DNA of 64,000 nucleotides from a virus. The notes under the pieces were generated by a model. That model had not been told where the DNA came from. It saw only the letters and a program-made list of their open reading frames with translations, and ran no database searches. A program made the position numbers and the translations under genes. Below, one piece after another: positions 1 through 5,839 of this stretch. Every line of letters begins with the position of its first letter. Positions within the stretch are counted from its first letter, which is position 1. The DNA lies in IMG/VR virus record IMGVR_UViG_3300040960_001631, positions 55,998 to 119,997 of that record; one strand, written 5' to 3'.

Positions 1-2
1 AA

Positions 3-599
3 GATTTTGGATCGCAATCTATGAGCGGAAGCGATGATGGTAGTGGTTCATTAGAAAGTCAAGCAGTTGCAATGGGTACAACAACAGACACAACAACAGA
101 CACAACAGGTTTACCTAGCAGTTTTGGAGAATCAGGTGCAATGAATGTTGTTATATCGTCTACACCAGGACAATCAAATGATCCAGGAGACACAGGTGGT
201 TTGACAATTGAGCTTGTTGTTAATTCTAACTTTGATATTGCAGCCGTAGATAGTGCAATTAACCTTGCTCTTGCTAGAGTACAAGATTTAGAGTCAAGTA
301 TTGTAGAAAACGCAATAGAAGAAAGCACAGAGTCTTTTGAAGATCAAAATGCAAAAGAAGATGCACTAGTTGCAGAAGCACTAGCAGGCACAGACAACGA
401 AGATGCTAATGCAGCACTGATGGGTTACAATCCAAACTTTAGAGCATATCAATCAGACGGATTAGCAGACGGAGCATTTTATGCACCTAAAGACATATAT
501 GCAGGGCAACAGAATTATGACAATCCAAATTCTAGATTGTTTAATGGCGCAAGTGATGCATTACATGAGCAAATGGTAAGACAGCAGTATGAAAAATAA
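3..599 (+). CDS. Partial structural-type protein, 5' end outside window
   Basis: The frame is open to the left edge of the window (six sense codons precede the first ATG at 21), so the true start is probably upstream. The visible part has a low-complexity acidic and Thr/Asp-rich stretch (repeated TTDT), then a helical acidic region, then a C-terminus with an aromatic, Asn-rich signature (NYDNPNSRLFNGASD, ending QQYEK). I do not recognise a family. A similar C-terminal style occurs in small proteins next to lysis and tail genes of marine T4-like phages, but that is recollection rather than proof. It is followed after 11 nt, with a strong GGAGAGGG ribosome site, by a membrane coiled-coil gene, so the two are probably co-transcribed. 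Confidence 0.6.
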   Translation, partial: DFGSQSMSGSDDGSGSLESQAVAMGTTTDTTTDTTGLPSSFGESGAMNVVISSTPGQSNDPGDTGGLTIELVVNSNFDIAAVDSAINLALARVQDLESSIVENAIEESTESFEDQNAKEDALVAEALAGTDNEDANAALMGYNPNFRAYQSDGLADGAFYAPKDIYAGQQNYDNPNSRLFNGASDALHEQMVRQQYEK

Positions 600-610
600 A
601 GGAGAGGGCA

Positions 611-1174
611 ATGGCTGACAAAGATTTAGGCGAAAGCCTAGAAAATATGGAAGAGGGCATAGAAAATCTAAAGAACAAAGAGTTCCGTGTCCTAGGTATT
701 AAAGTAACATTTATGACCGCAACAGCAGCACTAAGTTTAGTAGGTGCTGTAATAGGTTCACTATACGGTGGCTTCTTGATGTATCAAAAGATAGAAGAAG
801 CAATTGCATTTGTTGACCAACAGCAAGAGTACCAAGAGCTAATGGCAGGTTATGATGATAGAATGACTATTATTGAAACTAAACTTGAAGAAGCAGTAGG
901 TTACACAAACGAAATTAAAAACGACCTAAAAGGTGATATACGCAGAATAGAAGGTGTAGTTGACACAGTTGAACGTACATCAAAAGAAACTACTAGAGAT
1001 GTGCAAACTGACATTAGAGCATTTAGAACAGAAATGAAAACTCTAGATAGAGAACTACGTGAAGATTTAAAAGTACAAGACAAAGATGTTCGTGACAGAA
1101 TGGATCAAGTTGAGGCTGACTTAATTGAAAAGCTACAGGAGGCACTTGACAACCCATTAAACGATATGAAGTAA
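611..1174 (+). CDS. Membrane-anchored coiled-coil protein, lysis-cassette candidate
   Basis: 187 aa. Residues about 32-57 form a single strongly hydrophobic, Ala/Gly-rich membrane segment. They are followed by about 125 residues of charged, heptad-like helix (many Glu/Lys/Arg, no Pro until the end), typical of a long coiled coil. The start follows GGAGAGGG by 5 nt. The stop codon overlaps the start of the next tiny membrane ORF (TAATG), indicating translational coupling. The order of coiled-coil membrane protein, tiny membrane peptide and exported peptidoglycan hydrolase looks like a lysis cassette, so a holin, antiholin or inner-membrane spanin role is possible. No sequence family is recognised. 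Confidence 0.7.
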   Translation: MADKDLGESLENMEEGIENLKNKEFRVLGIKVTFMTATAALSLVGAVIGSLYGGFLMYQKIEEAIAFVDQQQEYQELMAGYDDRMTIIETKLEEAVGYTNEIKNDLKGDIRRIEGVVDTVERTSKETTRDVQTDIRAFRTEMKTLDRELREDLKVQDKDVRDRMDQVEADLIEKLQEALDNPLNDMK

Positions 1175-1272
1175 TGTGGAGTCATAGAGACACAACAGCA
1201 ATGCACTACATATGGCTATTTGTCATATTGCTTGCAATTCTAGGCAGCACTGTGGTTGTATTTTTAGGTTAA
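1174..1272 (+). CDS. 32-aa single-span membrane peptide (holin/spanin-like candidate)
   Basis: This small ORF starts in the TAATG overlap with the upstream gene and encodes 32 residues. A short polar N-terminus (MWSHRDTTAMHY) is followed by about 19 uninterrupted hydrophobic residues ending in FLG. A second in-frame Met at residue 10 lies just before the membrane span, reminiscent of dual-start holins, although that is only suggestive. Its place between a membrane coiled-coil gene and an exported hydrolase supports expression and a lysis role. It has no recognisable homologue by eye, and its size makes it hard to confirm. Confidence 0.5.
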   Translation: MWSHRDTTAMHYIWLFVILLAILGSTVVVFLG

Positions 1273-1298
1273 ATATCCAAAGACAAGAAAGGGCTTTA

Positions 1299-1841
1299 AT
1301 GTCAAAACTATTAGCATTTTTATGTGCAAGCGTTATCCTATCCGCATGTGGAGCAAAAATAAACGATTCTAAACCTTTACTAACAGCAGCAGAAAAAATA
1401 GGACTAGAAGAACATAGAGACAGGGCAGAACTACGTGAGTACACAGGCGTAGATCCTGTGCGTACAGAATGGTGTGCAGCGTTTGCTAATGCAGTTCTTA
1501 ACGAAAGCGGAATACCAGGAAGCGAAAGCGTAAGTGATGTACCTCTAATGGCACGTTCGTTTCTAACTTGGGGCAATAAAATTAGCAAAGAAGAAATACG
1601 TGCAGGAGATCTTGTTGTATTCCCAAGAGGCAATGCAGGATGGCAAGGACACGTTGGATTTTATATTAGAACAATAGATCGTAACGGTGTTTTATATTAT
1701 GCTATACTTGGCGGCAATCAATCTAACAAAGTTTCAATTGAGCTATATCGTGCTAGTCGTGCGCTAGGCATAAGAAGATCTGAACAACAAATTAGTATGC
1801 CTACTGAGCTAGATGATTTAACAGTTGACAAAGTACAATAA
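1299..1841 (+). CDS. Lipoprotein NlpC/P60-CHAP-like peptidoglycan hydrolase
   Basis: 180 aa from the ATG at 1299, preceded by AAGAAAGGG; upstream in-frame starts lack a ribosome site. Residues 1-17 are a lipoprotein signal with lipobox LSAC (Cys17). The rest resembles the TIGR02594/CHAP-like papain-fold hydrolases. It has EWCAAFAN with candidate nucleophile Cys59, a GDLVVFPRG strand, GHVGFY with candidate His118, and GGNQSN as the likely third polar position. By family it would cleave peptide bonds in peptidoglycan. A lipid-anchored, sec-exported endolysin differs from T4 lysozyme and would need no large holin pore. Alternatively it could be a virion-associated or superinfection-related lipoprotein. 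It sits third in the putative lysis cassette. Confidence 0.75.
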   Translation: MSKLLAFLCASVILSACGAKINDSKPLLTAAEKIGLEEHRDRAELREYTGVDPVRTEWCAAFANAVLNESGIPGSESVSDVPLMARSFLTWGNKISKEEIRAGDLVVFPRGNAGWQGHVGFYIRTIDRNGVLYYAILGGNQSNKVSIELYRASRALGIRRSEQQISMPTELDDLTVDKVQ

Positions 1842-1852
1842 TCGTGTATAAT
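1825..1852 (+). promoter_or_regulatory. Consensus sigma70 promoter for peroxiredoxin/GT25
   Basis: A perfect TTGACA (1825-1830) and a perfect TATAAT (1847-1852) are separated by 16 nt. The -35 lies in the last codons of the upstream hydrolase. A start near 1859 would give a leader of about 50 nt with a GGAG ribosome site before the ATG at 1911. Confidence 0.8.
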
Positions 1853-1857
1853 AAATA
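1851..1857 (+). promoter_or_regulatory. Late-type promoter motif overlapping the sigma70 -10
   Basis: ATAAATA overlaps the sigma70 TATAAT box by two bases, so the same region could serve both host polymerase and a T4-like late sigma factor. The late function is inferred from recurrence of the motif upstream of structural genes in this window. Confidence 0.45.
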
Positions 1858-1910
1858 GTATGGGCAATTTGCCTATATTTCTAATCTGCAGACAGACACA
1901 GGAGAATTGT

Positions 1911-2444
1911 ATGATTGAAGGATTTAAGTTACCACAGGTAACATTTAAAACACGGGTGCGTGATGAAAGTATTGGCGGCAATAACCCTTATCGTTGGGAA
2001 GATAAAACTACAGACGATTACTTTAAAGGTAAGCGTGTAGTACTATTTTCGCTCCCTGGAGCATTCACGCCAACTTGTTCTACTTACCAGCTTCCAGGCT
2101 TTGAAGAAAACTACGATAATATTCGTAACCGAGACATCGATGAAATTTATTGTATGAGTGTTAACGATGCATTTGTTATGAATGCTTGGGCAAAGTCACA
2201 AGACATACAAAATGTAAAAGTTATTCCAGATGGCTCAGGCAACTTTACTCGCTTTATGGGTATGTTGATTGGAAAGAACCATTTAGGCTTTGGTAACCGT
2301 TCTTGGCGTTATATGGCAATCATTAACGATGGTGTTGTTGAAAAGTGGTGGCAAGAACCTGGCATTAACAACGATGGCACCGATGATGATCCATATGTAG
2401 AATCAACACCAGAAAATTGCATAAAATATCTTGAAAATAGATAA
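1911..2444 (+). CDS. Peroxiredoxin (Prx5/AhpC-TSA type)
   Basis: 177 aa from the ATG at 1911, placed 7 nt after GGAGAAT. The thioredoxin-fold signature VVLFSLPGAFTPTCS carries the peroxidatic Cys in the PGAFTPTC motif typical of Prx5 enzymes. A following motif (SVNDAFVMNAW) and the distal NRSWRY with the conserved Arg also match. The product reduces hydrogen peroxide or organic peroxides in the cytoplasm using thiol donors. It lies behind a consensus sigma70 promoter, unlike most neighbours, suggesting early expression to protect the infected cell from oxidative stress. A further Cys near the C-terminus (PENC) could be a resolving residue, but this is uncertain. The stop overlaps the start of the next gene. 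Confidence 0.9.
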   Translation: MIEGFKLPQVTFKTRVRDESIGGNNPYRWEDKTTDDYFKGKRVVLFSLPGAFTPTCSTYQLPGFEENYDNIRNRDIDEIYCMSVNDAFVMNAWAKSQDIQNVKVIPDGSGNFTRFMGMLIGKNHLGFGNRSWRYMAIINDGVVEKWWQEPGINNDGTDDDPYVESTPENCIKYLENR

Positions 2445-3129
2445 AGCACTTATAATTCGCAGACTCCAAGTTCCATTATCTATGGAATATGCACAAATTT
2501 GTGCAGAGTCTTGCGAAAAATATAATCTTCCGTACGAATTTATAGATGCAGTTGAGTTTTTAAACTGCAAAAAAGCATTTCAATCTGTAGGAACCTACAA
2601 AAACGGAAATTATCATATAAGAGATGGCAACTGTTGTTGTCATGCATCACATATAAAGTGTTGGAAACGGATTATTGAATTAAACAAAGCATGTATAATT
2701 TTAGAACATGATGCAGTAGTAAAGGGTAATGTACGTAATATTGATATACCTGATATGGCTACAGTAACGTTCGGTCATAGAGTTGGTAGTATTGATGACT
2801 ATAGTCCACCAGAAGAAGCATACAAATTAGTAAGAATAAAAAGATCATTAGGTGTACATGCTTGTGGCTTAACACCTATAAGTGCAAAATGGTTATGGGA
2901 ACATGCAAGAGACAACGGAGTAAAAGCAGAAGTTGATCATTTATTAATGATGAGACCTCCTACACTATTACCGTTGTATGTATGTGAACCACCTCAAGTA
3001 GTATGTTGGGAAAGAGTTTCTACTTCTAAATTTACAAAAGATAATTACATAGATGATAGACCTAATGAAACTATAAAAGTTTTTCCAGAATCTATTACTG
3101 AAGGCTGGAAAAAAGGCAAAAAAATATAA
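2431..3129 (+). CDS. GT25-like glycosyltransferase
   Basis: 232 aa. The chosen start is the TTG at 2431, inside the end of the peroxiredoxin gene, because the first strand (KALIIRRL) belongs to the fold. The first ATG, at 2482, would remove it. Signatures resemble glycosyltransferase family 25 (LPS/procollagen type): Ser/His-rich CCCHASHIKCWKRI, then ACIILEHDAVV (residues 88-97), matching the usual IILEDDA metal-binding block with His in place of one Asp. A distal strand (LPLYVCEPPQVV) also fits. Its role would be transfer of a sugar to LPS or another acceptor. It is coupled to peroxiredoxin and followed by the promoter of a structured RNA. Confidence 0.7.
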   Translation: MKIDKALIIRRLQVPLSMEYAQICAESCEKYNLPYEFIDAVEFLNCKKAFQSVGTYKNGNYHIRDGNCCCHASHIKCWKRIIELNKACIILEHDAVVKGNVRNIDIPDMATVTFGHRVGSIDDYSPPEEAYKLVRIKRSLGVHACGLTPISAKWLWEHARDNGVKAEVDHLLMMRPPTLLPLYVCEPPQVVCWERVSTSKFTKDNYIDDRPNETIKVFPESITEGWKKGKKI

Positions 3130-3137
3130 AAAAATGG

Positions 3138-3165
3138 TTGACTTTTATTTGTAAGATGTTATATT
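3138..3165 (+). promoter_or_regulatory. Near-consensus sigma70 promoter for an ncRNA
   Basis: TTGACT (3138-3143) and TATATT (3160-3165) are separated by 16 nt, directly after the GT25-like gene. No convincing long ORF follows for over 340 nt; instead there is a run of stems ending in an intrinsic terminator. This suggests a promoter dedicated to an untranslated RNA. Confidence 0.65.
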
Positions 3166-3171
3166 AATAAT

Positions 3172-3410
3172 ATAACAAGACGTTGTTATACGGGTTGGCG
3201 CTAATAATTTCCAATCTAGAGGAAATAGGCGCACTTGGTTAGGGGTAGTGCCCGGCATGTACTACAGAGATGTAGAGTATGCTAACTGCGATACTAAGCA
3301 GAACCGAGGTTCTAGGCGTAACAGATGAAAGGTATCTAGACGCATAGTTGGAGGTAAACCCAAGTCCTTCACCCACCCTTAATTTAAAGCCCGCCACTGT
3401 GCGGGCTTTT
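3172..3410 (+). ncRNA. Structured non-coding RNA of unidentified class
   Basis: About 240 nt between a near-consensus promoter and an intrinsic terminator. Pairings seen by eye: GCGC/GCGC enclosing TTTCC/GGAAA (about 3199-3233); ACTTGG (3234-3239) with CCAAGT (about 3359-3364) as a long-range closing helix; GCAT/ATGC enclosing CTACA/TGTAG (about 3255-3282); CTGC/GCAG; GAAC-CGAG-GTTC (3301-3312); GCGT/ACGC enclosing AGAT/ATCT (about 3317-3340); and CTAACT with AGTTGG closing the last three. This looks like a multibranched RNA. I find no convincing tRNA cloverleaf, tmRNA, 6S, SRP or RNase P signature. A 23-codon ORF (3257-3328) inside it lacks a ribosome site and is probably fortuitous. Confidence 0.6.
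3386..3410 (+). terminator. Intrinsic terminator of the ncRNA
   Basis: A 9-bp stem AAAGCCCGC (3386-3394) / GCGGGCTTT (3401-3409) with a 6-nt loop is followed by a T-rich tail. It also separates the peroxiredoxin/GT25 transcript from the late promoter 10 nt downstream. Confidence 0.85.
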
Positions 3411-3419
3411 TCTTTATTT

Positions 3420-3509
3420 GATAAATACTTGTGTCTAATAGTGTGCCGCAAGGCGGACTTATGCGGGAACCCACCGCGTAGACCTAGAACGTCAATTAAG
3501 GAGAAAACA
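3420..3509 (+). promoter_or_regulatory. Late promoter and structured 5' leader
   Basis: GATAAATA (3420-3427) matches the late motif. The predicted leader of about 75 nt contains two GC-rich hairpins (CCGC/GCGG around 3443, and GCGG/CCGC around 3464-3478) before the AAGGAGA ribosome site of the next gene. The hairpins may stabilise the mRNA; a regulatory role is unproven. Confidence 0.6.
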
Positions 3510-3893
3510 ATGGGAAGACCAATAAACAAAAGAAAAATAGGCCTTGGCCTAGGAAAAATTGAAGTATCAACTGTAAAATTTGCAGCTGGCGGCGAAGTAA
3601 CTAATGCATGGATTGTGTCACAAAGATCATCTAATAAATTTATTGTATCAGACGGTACTAAAACAGAAACTTGTACACTAGTTAACAAGGCATCAGGTGC
3701 ATTAGGTGCTAGCGAATTTAATATTAATGCTGTTTTAGACGACTCTACTGTTGTACAAGTTACCAAACTTTATAATAGAAAAATTCAATATGAAGCAGGC
3801 ACAGCTGATGTAGATACTATAAAGTATAATGTTGGACCAGGCGACGAAAACGATGATTCAACAGGAACAGCAACAGTTCCAGTTCAAGACTAA
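3510..3893 (+). CDS. Small conserved virion-type protein (MGRPINKR family)
   Basis: 127 aa from the ATG at 3510, 8 nt after AAGGAGA; upstream in-frame starts would read through the ncRNA and leader and are rejected. The N-terminus MGRPINKRKIG is a start I associate with a conserved structural protein next to fibre genes in marine T4-like phages. The body is predicted mainly beta, with an acidic DENDDSTG tail. The function is unknown; a fibre-attachment or baseplate-decoration role is inferred from position only. It heads the long fibre array and has a late promoter with a structured leader. Confidence 0.7.
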   Translation: MGRPINKRKIGLGLGKIEVSTVKFAAGGEVTNAWIVSQRSSNKFIVSDGTKTETCTLVNKASGALGASEFNINAVLDDSTVVQVTKLYNRKIQYEAGTADVDTIKYNVGPGDENDDSTGTATVPVQD

Positions 3894-3905
3894 TAGGAAT
3901 AGTAA

Positions 3906-4859
3906 ATGTCAAAATACGTAAAAACCAGTGGTGATTTTACGATAAAGACATCTTCTGGTGGTACCATAAAATTGGACACAGGCGGTGAAGTAGGTTTAGT
4001 TTGGGTAACCGGCGACCTACGAGTCCAAGGTACCACTACTACTGTTCAGTCAACTGATGTAACAATAACCGACAACATAATAGAATTAAATGCTGGCGAA
4101 ACATCAGGCTCTGTTACACTAGGTTCATCAGGTATAAGAATTGTTAGAGATGTAAATCCTGGCGCCGACGCTTATTGGGCTTATCACGACGATACACCTG
4201 ATCCTATAAATGGAAGAGGTTTATGGAGAGCACGACACGATAGCGGCGATTTTGTAGGTATTGCAACTAATCATATTAATACTAGCGGAAGTAATTTATA
4301 TCTAATTAATTCTAATAGCGGTGTTGTTACAGTTGGAACAAGTCTTAATTATGAAAATAGGGTAACTGATCCTAATCACGTACCTAATAAAAAATATGTA
4401 GATGATTCTATTTCAACTGCATTTGCAACAGTTCTCCTACCACAAATTGGTGATGGTGTATTAACACCGTCTGGTATTGTTGTAAGAGATGAAGAAACTA
4501 CAGGTGTAGATAGTCGCATCGATTTTTCAATCGATAATACTTTAGTTGCACAATTATTTTCCGATGGTTGGGAATTTACTGACATAAGGATTAGTGGTAC
4601 AACTATTGAAACTATGACTACCGATGCCGACGATTTACTTTTAAGAGCATGGGGCGACGGTTCTGTAAGAATTGAAGATACATTGTTAATTAATAAAGTA
4701 CCTTCAGGTTATACTCCTAGTGTTCCAGACGATGGCGTTAAAGTATATACATCAAACGAATACACAGGCAATACAGGAATATATTTCGTAAATGAGAACG
4801 AAACTAGAGATGAATTAGTAAGTAAAAATAGATCTTTACTTTTTAGTATGATATTTTAA
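3906..4859 (+). CDS. Tail-fibre-type structural protein
   Basis: 317 aa, with a weak AATAG ribosome site before the ATG at 3906. The beta-rich N-terminus (GGTIKLDTGGEVGLVWVTGDLRV, written here as two halves: GGTIKLDTGG and EVGLVWVTGDLRV) leads to a module with TDVTITDNIIELNAGE. This pattern, a shaft segment announcing repeated virtual-layer strands, is common in marine myovirus fibres. The second half repeats the motif with PNKKYVDDSI, also present in other fibre genes here (GYVDTQI at 34918). No enzymatic motif is seen. It is the first of a chain of fibre and adhesin genes with short gaps and is probably on one late transcript with the next two genes. Confidence 0.7.
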   Translation: MSKYVKTSGDFTIKTSSGGTIKLDTGGEVGLVWVTGDLRVQGTTTTVQSTDVTITDNIIELNAGETSGSVTLGSSGIRIVRDVNPGADAYWAYHDDTPDPINGRGLWRARHDSGDFVGIATNHINTSGSNLYLINSNSGVVTVGTSLNYENRVTDPNHVPNKKYVDDSISTAFATVLLPQIGDGVLTPSGIVVRDEETTGVDSRIDFSIDNTLVAQLFSDGWEFTDIRISGTTIETMTTDADDLLLRAWGDGSVRIEDTLLINKVPSGYTPSVPDDGVKVYTSNEYTGNTGIYFVNENETRDELVSKNRSLLFSMIF

Positions 4860-4868
4860 GGAACAACA

Positions 4869-5234
4869 ATGGCAATAATAAATGCTCAATTAAAAACAAC
4901 TCCTACAGAAATACTCGACCCAACGGGTGTAGGAGTACCTGTAGGCGCAGTTCCTACAGGTAAATCATATGCAATTACAAATATTTTAGTTTGTAATACT
5001 AACTTAGTAGATGATGCAACATTTGATATGCATCTTATACCATCTGGCGATCCTTTAGACAACGCAGTTACAGCAGTTGTTAGAAGTTTAACACTTCCAC
5101 CAGGAGAAACTTTTACATTTGATTCAGAAAGAATAATTTTAGAAGAAGGTGATAAAATTAGTTTTGTTGCAACACCAGATATTGGCAGTGGCTTAACTAA
5201 TCTTGCAGCAACAGTAAGTTATTTGGAAGTATAA
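4869..5234 (+). CDS. Small beta-sandwich fibre-associated protein, paralogue 1
   Basis: 121 aa, with AAGGAAC before the ATG. It is predicted all-beta with the plan N-strand, ITNILVCNTN, acidic turn, LTLPPGETFTF, RIILEEGDKI, and a C-terminal strand ending VSYLEV. The same plan is seen in 11823-12152 and 22426-22746. Each lies directly downstream of a large fibre gene, so this looks like a partner or cap of the preceding fibre. The biochemical role is unknown. The stop overlaps the next start (TAATG). Confidence 0.65.
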   Translation: MAIINAQLKTTPTEILDPTGVGVPVGAVPTGKSYAITNILVCNTNLVDDATFDMHLIPSGDPLDNAVTAVVRSLTLPPGETFTFDSERIILEEGDKISFVATPDIGSGLTNLAATVSYLEV

Positions 5235-5812
5235 TGAGATTATTAAAAGCACAGAACACAAATCTTAGAAGTATTACTGGCAAGGGCGTTAAATATGATG
5301 TTGACGATCAAGTAATAGTTGATAGTGAACGTGCTATGATTGTTCCAAAAGGTCCTTATAACGAACAACCTGGATTTGCAGGCGATTTTACTTATCCTGC
5401 TGTTATTACCGCAGCAAATGAAGGCCAAATTAGATATAATACAACAGACAATCAATTAGAGGCATATCAAAACGGGGCTTGGCGAGAAATAAGATTCAAG
5501 GAGCCTAATCAAGATCCTGGAATAGTTTGGCAAAACTTAGGTGTTGGAGATGCAACCGAAACTGTATTCGGTGAATTAAACAGCGGAGATGCAGATTATC
5601 CATATCCAGAATCAGCAGAGCATATTATTGTTCTTATAGAGAACGTTATCCAAATACCTGTTACAAACTATGAAATAAAACAAACAGCACAAGTTGATCT
5701 AACAGGTCCAAATGCTCCTTATACAGCAACTGGAACAGGTTGGTGGATTGAATTTACAAGTGCAGTTCCATTAGGCAAACCTGTAACCGTAATCCACAAC
5801 TTAGACAAATAA
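5234..5812 (+). CDS. Fibre-associated structural protein with IRYN module
   Basis: 192 aa, translationally coupled to the previous gene through TAATG. It contains EGQIRYNTTDNQLEAYQNGAW (residues about 64-84), given here as EGQIRYNTTDN followed by QLEAYQNGAW. This is a short module that recurs near the ends of both following fibre proteins (GETRYNSQEG, GMIRYNTDDN, GMIRFNVEQG). The C-terminal half is beta-rich, with paired strands around IPVTNYEIK and WWIEFTSAVP resembling an Ig-like or chaperone-like domain. The function is unknown; a fibre tip or trimerisation role is possible. Confidence 0.65.
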   Translation: MRLLKAQNTNLRSITGKGVKYDVDDQVIVDSERAMIVPKGPYNEQPGFAGDFTYPAVITAANEGQIRYNTTDNQLEAYQNGAWREIRFKEPNQDPGIVWQNLGVGDATETVFGELNSGDADYPYPESAEHIIVLIENVIQIPVTNYEIKQTAQVDLTGPNAPYTATGTGWWIEFTSAVPLGKPVTVIHNLDK

Positions 5813-5813
5813 A

Positions 5814-5838
5814 ATAAATACAGTATCGGGAGATACTG
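5814..5838 (+). promoter_or_regulatory. Late promoter plus hairpin sequestering the ribosome site
   Basis: ATAAATA (5814-5820) abuts a perfect 7-bp hairpin, CAGTATC (5821-5827), loop GGGA, GATACTG (5832-5838), which ends one base before the ATG at 5840. The GGAG ribosome site is in the loop and stem. A late transcript starting near 5827 would lack the left arm and expose the site, while read-through RNA would hide it. T4 gene e uses this arrangement. Confidence 0.65.
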
Positions 5839-5839
5839 A

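Noticed and set aside
3257-3328. 23-codon ORF inside the structured RNA
   Set aside because: No ribosome site, and its sequence is fully explained by paired stems; no protein-like bias.
3180-3370. Possible tRNA or RNase P-like RNA
   Set aside because: No seven-base acceptor with T-loop pattern; a GAGGAAA stretch near 3220 resembles RNase P CR-I only superficially.
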